Shown in pieces: positions 47,951 through 56,984 of a stretch of 64,000 bases of DNA. The stretch spans positions 124,001 to 188,000 of the forward strand of contig NZ_JARHUC010000007.1 of the NCBI RefSeq assembly GCF_029223255.1, in the 5' to 3' direction. The first letter of the stretch is position 1. Every line of letters starts with the position of its first letter. Position numbers and translations under genes: made by a program. The notes under the pieces were generated by a model. It was not told the origin of the DNA. It made no database searches and saw nothing but the letters and a program-made list of their open reading frames with translations. Source of the stretch: Albimonas marina. GTDB taxonomy: Bacteria > Pseudomonadota > Alphaproteobacteria > Rhodobacterales > Rhodobacteraceae.

Positions 47951-49111
47951 TCAGTCCTCCCGCGCCAGGATCAGGGTCGAGGCGCCGTGACGGGTGCCGA
48001 GGCTCCCGCCCGTGCCATGGGCCAGCGCCAGGGCGCAGTCGGGGACCTGCACGGCCGGATGCGCCTCGCCGCGCAGCTGGCGCACCGCCTCGATCACCTT
48101 GGTCATGCCGCCCCGGTTGCCCGGGTGGTTCGAGCACAGGCCGCCGCCGTCGGTGTTGAACGGCAGCTTGCCCTTGCCCGAGATCAGGTTGCCCTCGGCC
48201 ACGAAGCCGCCGCCATGGCCCGGCTTGCAGAAGCCCAGGTCCTCGATCTCCAGCAGCACCGTGATGGTGAAGCTGTCGTAGATCGAGGCGTACTGGATCT
48301 GGTCGGGGGTGCAGCCGGACTCCTTCCAGGCCTTCTCGGCCGCCCACCGGCCGGCGGTGAAGGTCAGGTCGATGTCGCCCGCGCCCTGGTGCTTCACCGC
48401 CTCGCCGGTCCCGAGGATCTTCACCGAGGGACGGTCCAGGCGCTTCGCGATCTCCGACTTCGCCAGGATCAGCGCGCCGCCGCCGTCGGTGATCACGCAG
48501 CAGTCGAAGCGGTGCAGGGGCGAGGCGACCATCGGCGAGTTCAGCACGTCCTCGACCGTCACCACGTCCTTGAGCAGGGCGTGGGGGTTGTGCTGCGCGT
48601 GGTGGGAGGCCGCGACCTTGATCCAGGCCAGCTGCTCGGAGGTCGTGCCGTATTCGTGCATGTGCCGGGCCGCGGCCAGCGCGTAGTTGCTGGGCACGGT
48701 GGGGTGGTAGGTCAGCTCGAAGTCCTGGTCGGGCTTGTTCGAGTCGGTCATCGGGCGGGTGCCCTTGGCCGGCGTGCGCGGCTTGCCCGCCAGCGTGATC
48801 AGCGCCACGTCGCACAGGCCGGCGTCGATCGCCCGGGCGGCCCGCGCCACGTGGGAGACGTAGGAGTTGCCGCCCGTCTCGGTCGAATCGACGTAGCGCG
48901 GCGTGATGTTGAGGTACTCGATCAGGCTCATCGGCCCCATGCCGGGCGTGTCGCCGCCGCAGAAGAAGCCGTCGACGTCCTTCAGCGAGAGCCCCGCGTC
49001 CGCCACCGCGCCCAGCGCGGCTTCGGCCTGCATCTGCGCCAGCGACTTGTCCGGCGCGTGCCGGTACGGCAGTTCGTAGGCGCCCACCAGGCGCGCGTCA
49101 TGTGCGGTCAT
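47951..49111 (-). CDS. Thiolase-like protein of the SCPx/Ltp type, nucleophilic Cys absent
   Basis: A 386-residue thiolase-fold protein. The N-terminal segment where thiolases carry the nucleophilic Cys reads DSTETGGNSYVSHVARAARAI, with Ser/Gly and no Cys. C-terminal IYDSFTITVLLEIEDLGF, NTDGGGLCSNHPGNRGGM and ALAHGTGGSLGTRHG mark the lipid-transfer/SCPx branch. With a DUF35 partner gene immediately downstream, it may act as an acyl-CoA retro-aldolase like Ltp2 or otherwise than as a thiolase; the substrate is unknown. The start at 49111 has GGAGGGAAG upstream. Confidence 0.82.
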   Translation of the reverse strand: MTAHDARLVGAYELPYRHAPDKSLAQMQAEAALGAVADAGLSLKDVDGFFCGGDTPGMGPMSLIEYLNITPRYVDSTETGGNSYVSHVARAARAIDAGLCDVALITLAGKPRTPAKGTRPMTDSNKPDQDFELTYHPTVPSNYALAAARHMHEYGTTSEQLAWIKVAASHHAQHNPHALLKDVVTVEDVLNSPMVASPLHRFDCCVITDGGGALILAKSEIAKRLDRPSVKILGTGEAVKHQGAGDIDLTFTAGRWAAEKAWKESGCTPDQIQYASIYDSFTITVLLEIEDLGFCKPGHGGGFVAEGNLISGKGKLPFNTDGGGLCSNHPGNRGGMTKVIEAVRQLRGEAHPAVQVPDCALALAHGTGGSLGTRHGASTLILARED

Positions 49112-49361
49112 CTTCCCTCCTGTCTCGTTCGTGCCCGGCCCGCCGCGCATCGGGCGCGGGACGGTCGGGGTCGGCGCGGCAAGCCTGCCGGCCGGTCGGA
49201 TACTCGCCGGTCTCGCGCCCAAGCGCCAGCCCGCGCAAGCGCGCAGGGGCGCGCAAGGCGGGGGCGTTGCGCGAGGCGGGACGCGGCCCGGCCGATCCTG
49301 CGCCCGGCGCGGGGCGCAGGCGTCGTCCGGGACGACGACCTGGGAAGGGGGGAGCGGGCGC

Positions 49362-49970
49362 TCAGCCCTCGGTCAGCGTCACGCCCGCGGCGCGCAACTC
49401 CTCGAGCGCCTGGGCGAGCGAGCCGTCGAGGTCGATGGCCCGGCAGGCGGAGAGCCGGACCGAGGCCCGAAACCCAAGCCGCGCCGCGTCCACCGCCGAC
49501 CAGCGCACGCAGAAGTCGGTGGCCAGTCCGCAGAACTCCAGGTCCGCGATCCCCCGCTCGCGCAGGTATCCCGCGAGGCCGGTCGGCGTCTCGTGGTCGT
49601 TCTCGAAGAAGGCGGAGTAGCTGTCGATCTCGCGCCGGAAGCCCTTGCGGATCACCAGGTCGGCGCGCTCGGTGGCGAGGCCGGGGTGGAACTCCGCGCC
49701 GGGCGTGCCCTGCACGCAGTGGACGGGCCACAGGACCTGCGGGCCGTAGGGCGCCTCGATCATCGAGAAGGGCTCGGCCCCGGGGTGGTTGGCGGCGAAG
49801 GAGGAATGGTCCCCCGGGTGCCAGTCCTGGGTCAGCACGACGGCGGCGTGCTCGGCCTGCATCGCGTTGACCGCGGGCACGATCTCGTCGCCGCCGGCGA
49901 CGGCGAGCAGGCCGCCGGGGCAGAAGTCGTTCTGGAGGTCGATGACGATCAGGGCGCTGTCGGCGGGCAT
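49362..49970 (-). CDS. pncA: Nicotinamidase
   Basis: A 202-residue amidohydrolase converting nicotinamide to nicotinate for NAD salvage. Catalytic Asp11 is in IVIDLQNDFCPGG; the metal-binding D-x-H-x(3)-H motif is TQDWHPGDHSSFAANHPG; Lys is in VIRKGF and the catalytic Cys in GLATDFCVRWSA. WPVHCVQGTPGAEFH is also typical. It complements pncB at 62-63.5 kb. The gap to the thiolase-like gene (49112-49361) shows no gene. Confidence 0.95.
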   Translation of the reverse strand: MPADSALIVIDLQNDFCPGGLLAVAGGDEIVPAVNAMQAEHAAVVLTQDWHPGDHSSFAANHPGAEPFSMIEAPYGPQVLWPVHCVQGTPGAEFHPGLATERADLVIRKGFRREIDSYSAFFENDHETPTGLAGYLRERGIADLEFCGLATDFCVRWSAVDAARLGFRASVRLSACRAIDLDGSLAQALEELRAAGVTLTEG

Positions 49971-50036
49971 CCGGGGCTCCGGTCTGGGAAGGCGGGGTGG
50001 GGCGAGCCTCGGGCAATCGCGGCGCCCGTTCAAGGG

Positions 50037-50187
50037 GGCGCCGCGTCGACCGTCGCGCGGGTCGCGCCGTGCCGCCCGCGGCGCAGGGCCGGCCGGGCGC
50101 CGCGGGGCGGCCGTCGCCCCGGGCGCGCCGCCCGCGATGCGCCGCGGGCGGCGCCGATCCCACGGGCGGGACGGTCGACGCGGCGCC
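50037..50187. repeat. Family B inverted-repeat element (B1), best copy
   Basis: 151 bases with perfect 18-bp terminal inverted repeats: GGCGCCGCGTCGACCGTC (50037-50054) and its complement (50170-50187). CCGCCCGCGGCGC on the left pairs with GCGCCGCGGGCGG on the right, so most of the element can fold back on itself. No open frame. It lies between divergent pncA and the membrane protein gene. Confidence 0.8.
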
Positions 50188-50328
50188 TGGGGGGAGGGCG
50201 GTGCGCGTCGCAGACGCGGCGGGACGGCGGAGACGGGGCAGGGCGGTGGCGCTGGAGGCGGAGCTGGGGGCCGCCCCCGCGACAAGCCGTCGGTTGCTCC
50301 GCGAGGCGGGATCGCGCGGAGTGCCGGT

Positions 50329-51879
50329 ATGGGGAAACCGATCTCTTCCAGCGCCCGAGCGGGCGCACGGGCGCCGCAGCCGCGCGCCGCGCGGCCGGGC
50401 CCCGGCCGCCGCCTGCGCTCGGGCGCACCCACGGGCGCGCTGACGGGCAAGCGGTGGGGCGCGGCGGCTCTGTCGGCGGGCCTCGCCGCGACCCTCGCGG
50501 CCGGGCCGGCGGCGGCGCATGTCTCGGAGGGGGCGGTGGCGCTGCTGCTGCCCACCGACTACTGGATCCCCGCCGGCGCGGCGGCGGTCGCAGCCTCGGC
50601 GCTGGCGCTGGCGCTGGCGCCGCCGGCCTGGGCGCGGGCCGCCTCGCGCGCCCTGCGCCTGCCGGTCCCGGCGCCGCGGGGGGGCGAGCGGCTGACCGGG
50701 CTCGCCTCGGCGCTGGGGCTCTGGCTGCTCGTGGCGCTGGGGCTGTTCGGGCCGCGGGATCCGCTGGAGAACCTCGCCTCGCTGGGCCTGTGGTGCGGGC
50801 TCTACATCCTGCTGCCGGCGCTGATGCTGCTGGGGGGCGACCTGTGGGCCTGGGTCTCGCCCTTCCGTGCGCCTGTGCGCGAGATCCGCGCGCGCCTCAT
50901 GGGCGGCCGCCCCCCGCCCCTGCGCCTGCCCGCGCGGCTGGGCCTGTGGCCGGCGGCGGCCTTCTGGCTGGTCGTGGTCGCCTTCGCGCTCGCCGACCCG
51001 GCCCCGTTCGATCCCGCCCGCGCCGCCGCGGCGCTGGCGCTGTGGTGGGTCCTGCACGTGGCGCTCGCCCTCCTCTTCGGCGAGGACTGGCTGGAGCGGG
51101 GGGAGGGCTTCGGCGTCTGGCTCTCGCTCTTCGCCGCCCACGCGCCGCTGCGCGACGAGGGCGGGCGCCTGGCCCTGCGCCTGCCCGGCGCGCGGCTGGT
51201 CGAGACCGGGACCGGCGCGCTGGCCGGCGCAGGCGCCGCGGGCTTCGCGCTGGCGGCGCTGGGCGCCGGCATGTTCGACGGGATGAACGAGACCTACGTC
51301 TGGCTCGGCTGGATCGGGGTGAACCCGCTGGAGTTTCCCGGCCGCTCGGCGGTGGTGGTCCAGTCGCTGTCGGGGCTCGCCGGCGCCGTCGTCCTGCTGG
51401 GCGCGGCCTGCGCGGCCTGCGTGGCGGCGGGCCGGGCGCTGGCCGGGCCGCCGGGCCCGGGCGATCCGGCGCAGCCGGGCTTCGGCCCCGCCTTCGCGCG
51501 GCTGGGCCTGTCGCTGGTTCCCATCGCGGCGGGCTACCACGTGGCCCACTACATCCCCGTGGCGCTGGTGCAGGCGCAGTACCTGTGGGCGGCGCTGGGC
51601 GATCCGCTGCACCTGGGCTGGAACCTGACCGGCTTCGACGTGCACCGGGTCACCACCTCCTTCTTCAACCATGTCGACGACGTGCGGCCGATCTGGCTGG
51701 CGCAGGCCGCGGCCATCGTCGCGGGCCACGTGATCGGGGTCTTCGTCGCCCATGCCGCGGCGCTGGAGCTTTTCGGCTCCGCCCGCCGCGCCGCGCGCTC
51801 GCAAATCCCGCTGGCGGGGTTCATGGTGCTGGCGACGCTGTTCGGTTTGTGGCTCCTTGCCGCTCCGAAGGGCGCCTGA
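50329..51879 (+). CDS. Uncharacterised polytopic membrane protein
   Basis: A 516-residue protein with an Arg/Pro-rich N-terminus, a first hydrophobic segment ending AAGPAAAHVSEGA (possible signal peptide) and about ten further transmembrane helices. Conserved-looking polar motifs inside the membrane part (GYHVAHYIPVAL, FFNHVDDVRPIW, FGEDWLERGEGFGVWLSLFAAHAPL) suggest metal or substrate binding. I recognise no family. The ATG at 50329 has GGAG nine bases upstream. It directly precedes the ABC transporter operon on the same strand, but a promoter-like sequence lies between them. Confidence 0.7.
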   Translation: MGKPISSSARAGARAPQPRAARPGPGRRLRSGAPTGALTGKRWGAAALSAGLAATLAAGPAAAHVSEGAVALLLPTDYWIPAGAAAVAASALALALAPPAWARAASRALRLPVPAPRGGERLTGLASALGLWLLVALGLFGPRDPLENLASLGLWCGLYILLPALMLLGGDLWAWVSPFRAPVREIRARLMGGRPPPLRLPARLGLWPAAAFWLVVVAFALADPAPFDPARAAAALALWWVLHVALALLFGEDWLERGEGFGVWLSLFAAHAPLRDEGGRLALRLPGARLVETGTGALAGAGAAGFALAALGAGMFDGMNETYVWLGWIGVNPLEFPGRSAVVVQSLSGLAGAVVLLGAACAACVAAGRALAGPPGPGDPAQPGFGPAFARLGLSLVPIAAGYHVAHYIPVALVQAQYLWAALGDPLHLGWNLTGFDVHRVTTSFFNHVDDVRPIWLAQAAAIVAGHVIGVFVAHAAALELFGSARRAARSQIPLAGFMVLATLFGLWLLAAPKGA

Positions 51880-51911
51880 ACGGGCGGGTGCGAAAACGCT
51901 GGACAAGTCGT

Positions 51912-51939
51912 TTGCACACACACAGTCTGAGCCTAGAAA
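51912..51939 (+). promoter_or_regulatory. Candidate promoter of the ABC/hydantoinase operon
   Basis: TTGCAC (51912-51917) and TAGAAA (51934-51939) with a 16-base spacer in a locally AT-rich stretch, about 38 bases before the binding-protein start. Prediction only. Confidence 0.5.
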
Positions 51940-51976
51940 ACCGGCGCGCAGCCGGGGACCGACAGAGGAGGGTCCG

Positions 51977-53332
51977 ATGTCCGAGAACGTGAAGAAATCC
52001 GCGCCCGGGGCGGCGGCGAAGATCGAGAGCACGGGACCGGCCGCGACGGCCGGGGGTCTGACGCGCCGCTCGGCGTTGAAGGGCCTGGCGGGCGTCGGCG
52101 CGGCGGGCGTCGGCCTGGGCGCGATGCCCGGCTTCGTGCCCTACATCCAGGCGCAGAGCTCGGCCCCCATCAAGATCGGCTTCCAGGTCCACCGCACCGG
52201 CATCGGCGCCGCCTACGGCCGCTGGTACGACCGCGTCACCACCGCGGCCGCCGGCCTGATCAACGAGCAGGGCGGCATCAACGGCCGCCCGGTCGAGATC
52301 GTGGCCGAGGACGACGGCACCGATCCCAAGCGCGGCGCCGAGGTGGTCGAGAAGCTGGCCACCCAGGCCGGCTGCGACGTGGCCTACGGCACCCTCTTCT
52401 CCCACGTGGTGATGGGCTCGGCCCCCCGCGCGGGCGAGCTGAAGATCCCCTATTTCGTCGTCTCCGAGGGGCACCACGTCGCCTCGGGCGCGCTGAACCG
52501 CTGGACCCTGCAGCCCGGCATCACCGACGTGAAGAGCCAGGTCTCGGCCATGGCGCCCTTCGTCAGCCAGAACCTCGGCAAGAAGGCCACGATGGTCTTC
52601 CCCGACTACGCCTTCGGCCACGACCACCGCGACTTCTTCACCGCCGCGATGCAGGCCCAGGGCGCCGAGGTGATCAAGCAGATCGCCATCCCGCCGACCG
52701 AGACCTCCTTCACCAAGTACTTCCCGCAGATCCCGCGGGAGACGGAGGTGCTCTACCACGTCATGGTCGGCCCCGCGGTCCTGACCTTCGTGAAGGAGCT
52801 GGGCGAGTTCTTCGGCCCCTCCCGCCCCGAGATCTTCGGCTTCATCGACAGCCTCGAGGCGACCGACCTCAACAACCCCGGCCTCGAGTTCCTGGACGGC
52901 ACCTATTTCTGGGAGGGGATGCCCCGCTACGCCCAGGACGGCGGCCCCCAGTTCGATGCCTTCTACCGCGAGCGTGTGGGCTGCGACGCCAACGGCGCCT
53001 CGGTCTCCGACGCCAAGGACGTCTCGACCTACGCCCACATGTTCGGCTGCTGGGAGACGCTGCACGTCATCAAGGCGGGCATGGAGTCCGCGGGCTACGC
53101 CGGTCCGCAGGATCGCCAGAAGCTGGTCGAGGCGGTCGAGGCGATGAAGGACATGCCGGCGTCCGAGGCGCATCCCCAGGGCGCCAAGGTGTTCAACGGC
53201 AAGACCCACCAGGTGTTCGGGCCGCAGTACGTCTCGAAGGTCGAGGGCGGGAAGCTGGTCCTCCAGCACACCGCGGCGATCGAGGCGGGCATGTATCCCG
53301 ACGAGGTCGACTACACGACGATGTCGTTCTGA
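51977..53332 (+). CDS. ABC transporter substrate-binding protein (branched-chain/amide type)
   Basis: A 451-residue periplasmic binding protein of the Leu/Ile/Val-binding (Peripla_BP_6) fold. The N-terminus carries a twin-arginine signal, LTRRSALKGLAGVGAAG, with cleavage expected after IQAQS near residue 57. The mature part shows KIGFQVHRTGIGAAYGRWYDRV, GGINGRPVEIVAEDDGTDPKRGAEV and MVFPDYAFGHDHRDFF, as in amide and urea binders. Tat export of this class is common in Rhodobacterales. The ligand is probably the cyclic amide used by HyuAB. An AGAGGAGG Shine-Dalgarno precedes the ATG. Confidence 0.92.
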   Translation: MSENVKKSAPGAAAKIESTGPAATAGGLTRRSALKGLAGVGAAGVGLGAMPGFVPYIQAQSSAPIKIGFQVHRTGIGAAYGRWYDRVTTAAAGLINEQGGINGRPVEIVAEDDGTDPKRGAEVVEKLATQAGCDVAYGTLFSHVVMGSAPRAGELKIPYFVVSEGHHVASGALNRWTLQPGITDVKSQVSAMAPFVSQNLGKKATMVFPDYAFGHDHRDFFTAAMQAQGAEVIKQIAIPPTETSFTKYFPQIPRETEVLYHVMVGPAVLTFVKELGEFFGPSRPEIFGFIDSLEATDLNNPGLEFLDGTYFWEGMPRYAQDGGPQFDAFYRERVGCDANGASVSDAKDVSTYAHMFGCWETLHVIKAGMESAGYAGPQDRQKLVEAVEAMKDMPASEAHPQGAKVFNGKTHQVFGPQYVSKVEGGKLVLQHTAAIEAGMYPDEVDYTTMSF

Positions 53333-53493
53333 CGCCGCGGCGCGCGCCGGCCTGCGGGCCGGGGCGCGCCGCGCCCGCTCCGCGCCCGTCCGGGGGCGGA
53401 GCGGCGCCCTCCCCGGACCCTCGCCGCGGGCCGGCGCCCCCTTTCGGGGCGGGCCGGCGCCCCGCGGCCCTCGAACGAGCCTCCTGACCCCTC

Positions 53494-54432
53494 ATGGACT
53501 TCGGCCCCTACCTGTTGCTGGCCTCGCTGGAGGGCGCGGTGCTGGCCGCCGTGCTCTCGCTCACCGCGCTGGGCCTGAGCCTGGTGTTCGGCGTGATGCG
53601 CGTGGTCAACGTCGCCCATGGCGAGTTCTTCATGCTGGGCGCCGTGGCCAGCTGGTTCGTCGCGACCTTCGTGGACGAGACCCTGGGCGCCCCCGCCTGG
53701 CTGGGCTTCGCCGCGGCGCTCCTGTTCGCGCCGCTGGCGGTCGGGGCGCTCGCCTGGGCCGCCGACCGGCTGGTGCTGGAGCGGGTGGGCTACGACCCCG
53801 AGCGGACCATCGTCGCCACCATCGGCCTGCTCTACATCATCCAGCAGGCGACGCTGATGGGCTTCGGCCCCGACGCGCGCCCGGTGCTGCCGCCCTTCAA
53901 CCACCGCCTGGCGCTGCCGTGGGTCGAGTGGGGGGAGAACGGGCTGGCGCTCTACTGGCCTTGGGGGCTGTCGACGACCTCCTACAAGCTGTTCGTGATC
54001 GGCGCCGCCGTCGTGCTGCTGATCGGGGTCTGGCTGGTGCTGTCGCGCACCCGCCTGGGCCTGGTGATGCGCGCCACCCAGTTCGACCGCGAGACGGCGC
54101 AGGCTTTTGGAATTCCCGTCGAGAAGGTCTTCGCGTTGACCTTCGCCATCGGCGCCGGCCTCGCCGCCGTGGCCGCCGTGCTGATCGTGCCGATCCAGCA
54201 GGCGCATTACCTGATGGGCGGCGATCCCCTGCTGCTGAGCTTCATCGTGGTGATCATCGGCGGCCTCGGCTCGCTCCGCGGCACCGTGCTGGCGGCCCTG
54301 CTGATCGGCATGTCCGACGGCATCATCTCGGTGTTCTTCTCGCCGACCCTCGCAAAGATCCTGGCGACGCTGCTGGTGGCGATGGTGCTGGTGTTCCGCC
54401 CGCAGGGCCTGTTCGGAGCGAAGCCAGCATGA
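53494..54432 (+). CDS. ABC transporter permease, LivH type
   Basis: A 312-residue inner-membrane permease with about eight helices. ALGLSLVFGVMRVVNVAHGEFFMLGA is the LivH signature; FDRETAQAFGIPVEKVF is the EAA-like coupling loop that contacts the ATPases; GGLGSLRGTVLAALLIGM follows. It is the first of the two permeases. The 161-base gap before it is GC-rich and can form hairpins, which may lower downstream expression relative to the binding protein. Confidence 0.94.
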   Translation: MDFGPYLLLASLEGAVLAAVLSLTALGLSLVFGVMRVVNVAHGEFFMLGAVASWFVATFVDETLGAPAWLGFAAALLFAPLAVGALAWAADRLVLERVGYDPERTIVATIGLLYIIQQATLMGFGPDARPVLPPFNHRLALPWVEWGENGLALYWPWGLSTTSYKLFVIGAAVVLLIGVWLVLSRTRLGLVMRATQFDRETAQAFGIPVEKVFALTFAIGAGLAAVAAVLIVPIQQAHYLMGGDPLLLSFIVVIIGGLGSLRGTVLAALLIGMSDGIISVFFSPTLAKILATLLVAMVLVFRPQGLFGAKPA

Positions 54433-55373
54433 GCGGCCTGGCGAAACCCGGCGCGCTGCATGTCGCGGTGGCGCTGCTGCTGCTGGCGGCGAACTTCGCG
54501 CTGCCCGACTACCACCACGGCGCCATGGCGCGCGTGCTGACGCTGGCGATCTTCGCGCTCGGCTACAACGTGATGTTCGGCTACACGGGCCTCCTCAGCC
54601 TGGGCCACGCGCTGTTCTTCGCGGCCGGGCTCTACGGCATGGGCCTGCCGATGCAGCACCTCGGGCTGGCGGCCGAGCCCGCCTTCCTGCTGGGCATCTT
54701 CACCGGCGCGCTGGTCGCCGCGGTGGTCGGGGCGCTGGCGCTGCGCACCGCGGGCGTGGCCTTCATGATCGTCACCCTGATGTTCGCGCAGGCGGGCTAT
54801 CTCTCGATCCTCTATTTCGTGGAGTACACCCGCGGGGACGAGGGCTTCGTGATCGCGCAGGAGGCGCGGACCTTCCTGGGCTTCGACCTCTCGAACGCGG
54901 ACGTGCGCTACCTGGCGGCGTGGCTGCTGTTCTGCGTCGCGATGTTCGCGGTGCTGGCGCTGGTGCGCTCGCCCGCCGGCCGGGTGCTGGTCGCGATCCG
55001 CGAGAACGAGGAGCGCGCCCGGATGCTGGGCTACGACGTGGCCCGCTACAAGCTGGGGGCCATCGTGGTCTCGGGCGCGCTCTGCGGGATGGCCGGGGCG
55101 GCCTACGGGCTGCTGTTCGGCTACGTGGGGGCGACCTTCGGCTCGGTCCAGTACTCGATCCTGCCGTTGCTGTGGGTGCTGCTGGGCGGCGCGGGCACCG
55201 TGCTGGGGCCGCTCCTGGGCGCGACCTTCATGTTCTACCTGATCGACCTCTCCAGCGGGATCACCGACGCTTACATGCTGATCGCGGGCGCGGTGCTGGT
55301 GGCGCTGACGCTCTTCGCGCCCGCCGGCCTGCTGGGCGAGCTTCGCAAGAGGGCGCTGCCGTGGCTGCCGTGA
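54429..55373 (+). CDS. ABC transporter permease, LivM type
   Basis: A 314-residue second permease. Conserved blocks are ALGYNVMFGYTGLLSLGHALFFAAGLY, RSPAGRVLVAIRENEERARMLGYDVARYK (coupling loop) and GGAGTVLGPLLGATFMFYL. The start overlaps the LivH-type stop by four bases (ATGA). Confidence 0.94.
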   Translation: MSGLAKPGALHVAVALLLLAANFALPDYHHGAMARVLTLAIFALGYNVMFGYTGLLSLGHALFFAAGLYGMGLPMQHLGLAAEPAFLLGIFTGALVAAVVGALALRTAGVAFMIVTLMFAQAGYLSILYFVEYTRGDEGFVIAQEARTFLGFDLSNADVRYLAAWLLFCVAMFAVLALVRSPAGRVLVAIRENEERARMLGYDVARYKLGAIVVSGALCGMAGAAYGLLFGYVGATFGSVQYSILPLLWVLLGGAGTVLGPLLGATFMFYLIDLSSGITDAYMLIAGAVLVALTLFAPAGLLGELRKRALPWLP

Positions 55374-56083
55374 CCGCTCCGCTGCTGTCGACCGAGGGCG
55401 TCACCCGCTGGTTCGGCGGCCTCTGCGCCGTGGACCACGTGGATTTCTCGCTGCCCGCGGGCCAGATCCGCGCCCTGATCGGCCCCAACGGCGCCGGCAA
55501 GTCCACCTTCGTGGGCCTGCTGGCGGGCCGGATCCGCCCCACCGAAGGCCGCGTGACCTTCGCCGGCGAGGACGTCACCAAGCTGCCCGCCCACGCCCGC
55601 ATGTCCCGCGGCATGGCCTACACCTTCCAGATCACCTCGATCTTCGCGAACCTGACGGTCTTCGACAACGTGGCGCTCGCCGTCCAGCGGCGCCTGAAGC
55701 CCGGCGAGTCGCTCTCCGCCGAGGTCGAGGCGGCGCTCGCCCGCGTCGACCTCCACGACCGCCTCGACCAGCCCGCCGGCGACCTCAGCTACGGCCACCA
55801 GCGCCTGCTCGAGATCGCCATGGGCCTCGCCCAGAAGCCCCGCCTGCTGATCCTGGACGAGCCGACGCAGGGCCTCTCGGACGGCGAGATCGAGGGCTTC
55901 AAGCAGGTCGTGCGCGACGTGGCGAAGGACGCGACCGTCCTGTTGATCGAGCACAACATGGACGTGGTGATGAGCCTCGCCGACCGCATCACCGTGCTGG
56001 ACATGGGCGCGGTGCTGGCCGAGGGCACGCCCGCCGAGATCCACGCCGACGCCGCCGTGCAGCGCGCCTACCTGGGGGGCTGA
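55361..56083 (+). CDS. ABC transporter ATP-binding protein, LivG type
   Basis: A 240-residue ATPase. Walker A is GPNGAGKST, the Q-loop region TFQITSIFANLTV, the signature LSYGHQRLLEIAMGLA (a variant of LSGGQ), Walker B LLILDEPTQGL and H-loop IEHNMDVV. GTG at 55361 is chosen because AGAGGG lies seven bases upstream; a second GTG at 55370 overlaps the previous stop as GTGA and is also possible. Confidence 0.93.
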   Translation: MAAVTAPLLSTEGVTRWFGGLCAVDHVDFSLPAGQIRALIGPNGAGKSTFVGLLAGRIRPTEGRVTFAGEDVTKLPAHARMSRGMAYTFQITSIFANLTVFDNVALAVQRRLKPGESLSAEVEAALARVDLHDRLDQPAGDLSYGHQRLLEIAMGLAQKPRLLILDEPTQGLSDGEIEGFKQVVRDVAKDATVLLIEHNMDVVMSLADRITVLDMGAVLAEGTPAEIHADAAVQRAYLGG

Positions 56084-56087
56084 GGGG

Positions 56088-56783
56088 ATGCTGGAGGTTT
56101 CCGCCATCGACGCCTTCTACGGCAAGGTGCAGGCGCTGCGCGGGGTGTCGCTCTCGGTCGGCGCGGGAGAGATCTTGTGCGTCATGGGCCGCAACGGCGC
56201 CGGCAAGACCACCACGATGAAGGCGATCATGGGCCTCGTGCCCGTGCGCGCCGGCTCGGTGAAGCTGGGCGGGCAGGAACTGGTCGGCCTGAAGCCGCAC
56301 GAGATCCCCCGGCGCGGCATCGGCTACGTCCCCCAGGGCCGGCGCCTGTTCGCCGAGCTGACGGTGGCCGAGAACCTCGAGATCGGCCTGATGACCCGCC
56401 GCACCGGCGAGGAGGTGCGCGAGCGCATGCTGGCGATGTTCCCCCGCCTGCGCGACCGCCTGCGCCAGCGGGCGGGCACGCTCTCGGGCGGGGAGCAGCA
56501 GATGCTGGCGATGGCCCGCGCCCTGTGCCTCGAGCCCTCGGTCCTGCTGATGGACGAGCCGACCGAGGGCCTCCAGCCCTCGATGATCGCCCTGATCCGC
56601 GAGGCGGCGGTCGAGATGAAGGCCCGCGGGGTGGCCATCGTGCTGGTCGAGCAGCGGGCCGACGCGGTCCTCTCGGTCGCCGACCGGGTGACCTTCCTCG
56701 ACAACGGCCGCACCGCCGAGACGGTCGAGGCCGCCGCCCTGCGCGCCGACCCCGAGCTTCTGCACGCCCATGTCGGCGTCTGA
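56088..56783 (+). CDS. ABC transporter ATP-binding protein, LivF type
   Basis: A 231-residue second ATPase. Walker A is GRNGAGKTT, the Q-loop is in GIGYVPQGRRLFAELTV, the signature LSGGEQQMLAMARAL, Walker B VLLMDEPTEGLQP and the H-loop region LVEQRADAV (Gln replaces the usual His, as in LivF proteins). It ends the transporter part of the operon, five bases after LivG. Confidence 0.94.
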   Translation: MLEVSAIDAFYGKVQALRGVSLSVGAGEILCVMGRNGAGKTTTMKAIMGLVPVRAGSVKLGGQELVGLKPHEIPRRGIGYVPQGRRLFAELTVAENLEIGLMTRRTGEEVRERMLAMFPRLRDRLRQRAGTLSGGEQQMLAMARALCLEPSVLLMDEPTEGLQPSMIALIREAAVEMKARGVAIVLVEQRADAVLSVADRVTFLDNGRTAETVEAAALRADPELLHAHVGV

Positions 56784-56793
56784 GCCCTTGCGC

Positions 56794-56951
56794 GGAGGCG
56801 CCGCGTCGACCGTCGCGCCCGTGGCGGCCCGCCCGCCCGCGGCGCATCGCATGACCTGCGCCCGGGGCGGCCCGCGCCCAGCGGCGCCCCGCCCGCGACG
56901 CGCCGCGGGCGCACCCGAACCCACGGGCGGAGGCGTCGACGCGGCGCCTCC
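56794..56951. repeat. Family B inverted-repeat element (B2)
   Basis: 158 bases with perfect 17-bp ends GGAGGCGCCGCGTCGAC (56794-56810) and complement (56935-56951). GCCCGTGG pairs with CCACGGGC, and CCCGCGGCGCATCGC with GCGACGCGCCGCGGG inside. It lies inside the operon, between the LivF-type gene and hyuA, so it is likely transcribed. Confidence 0.8.
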
Positions 56952-56984
56952 CTCCCCGCCGGCACGACGAACGGAGAACACTCG

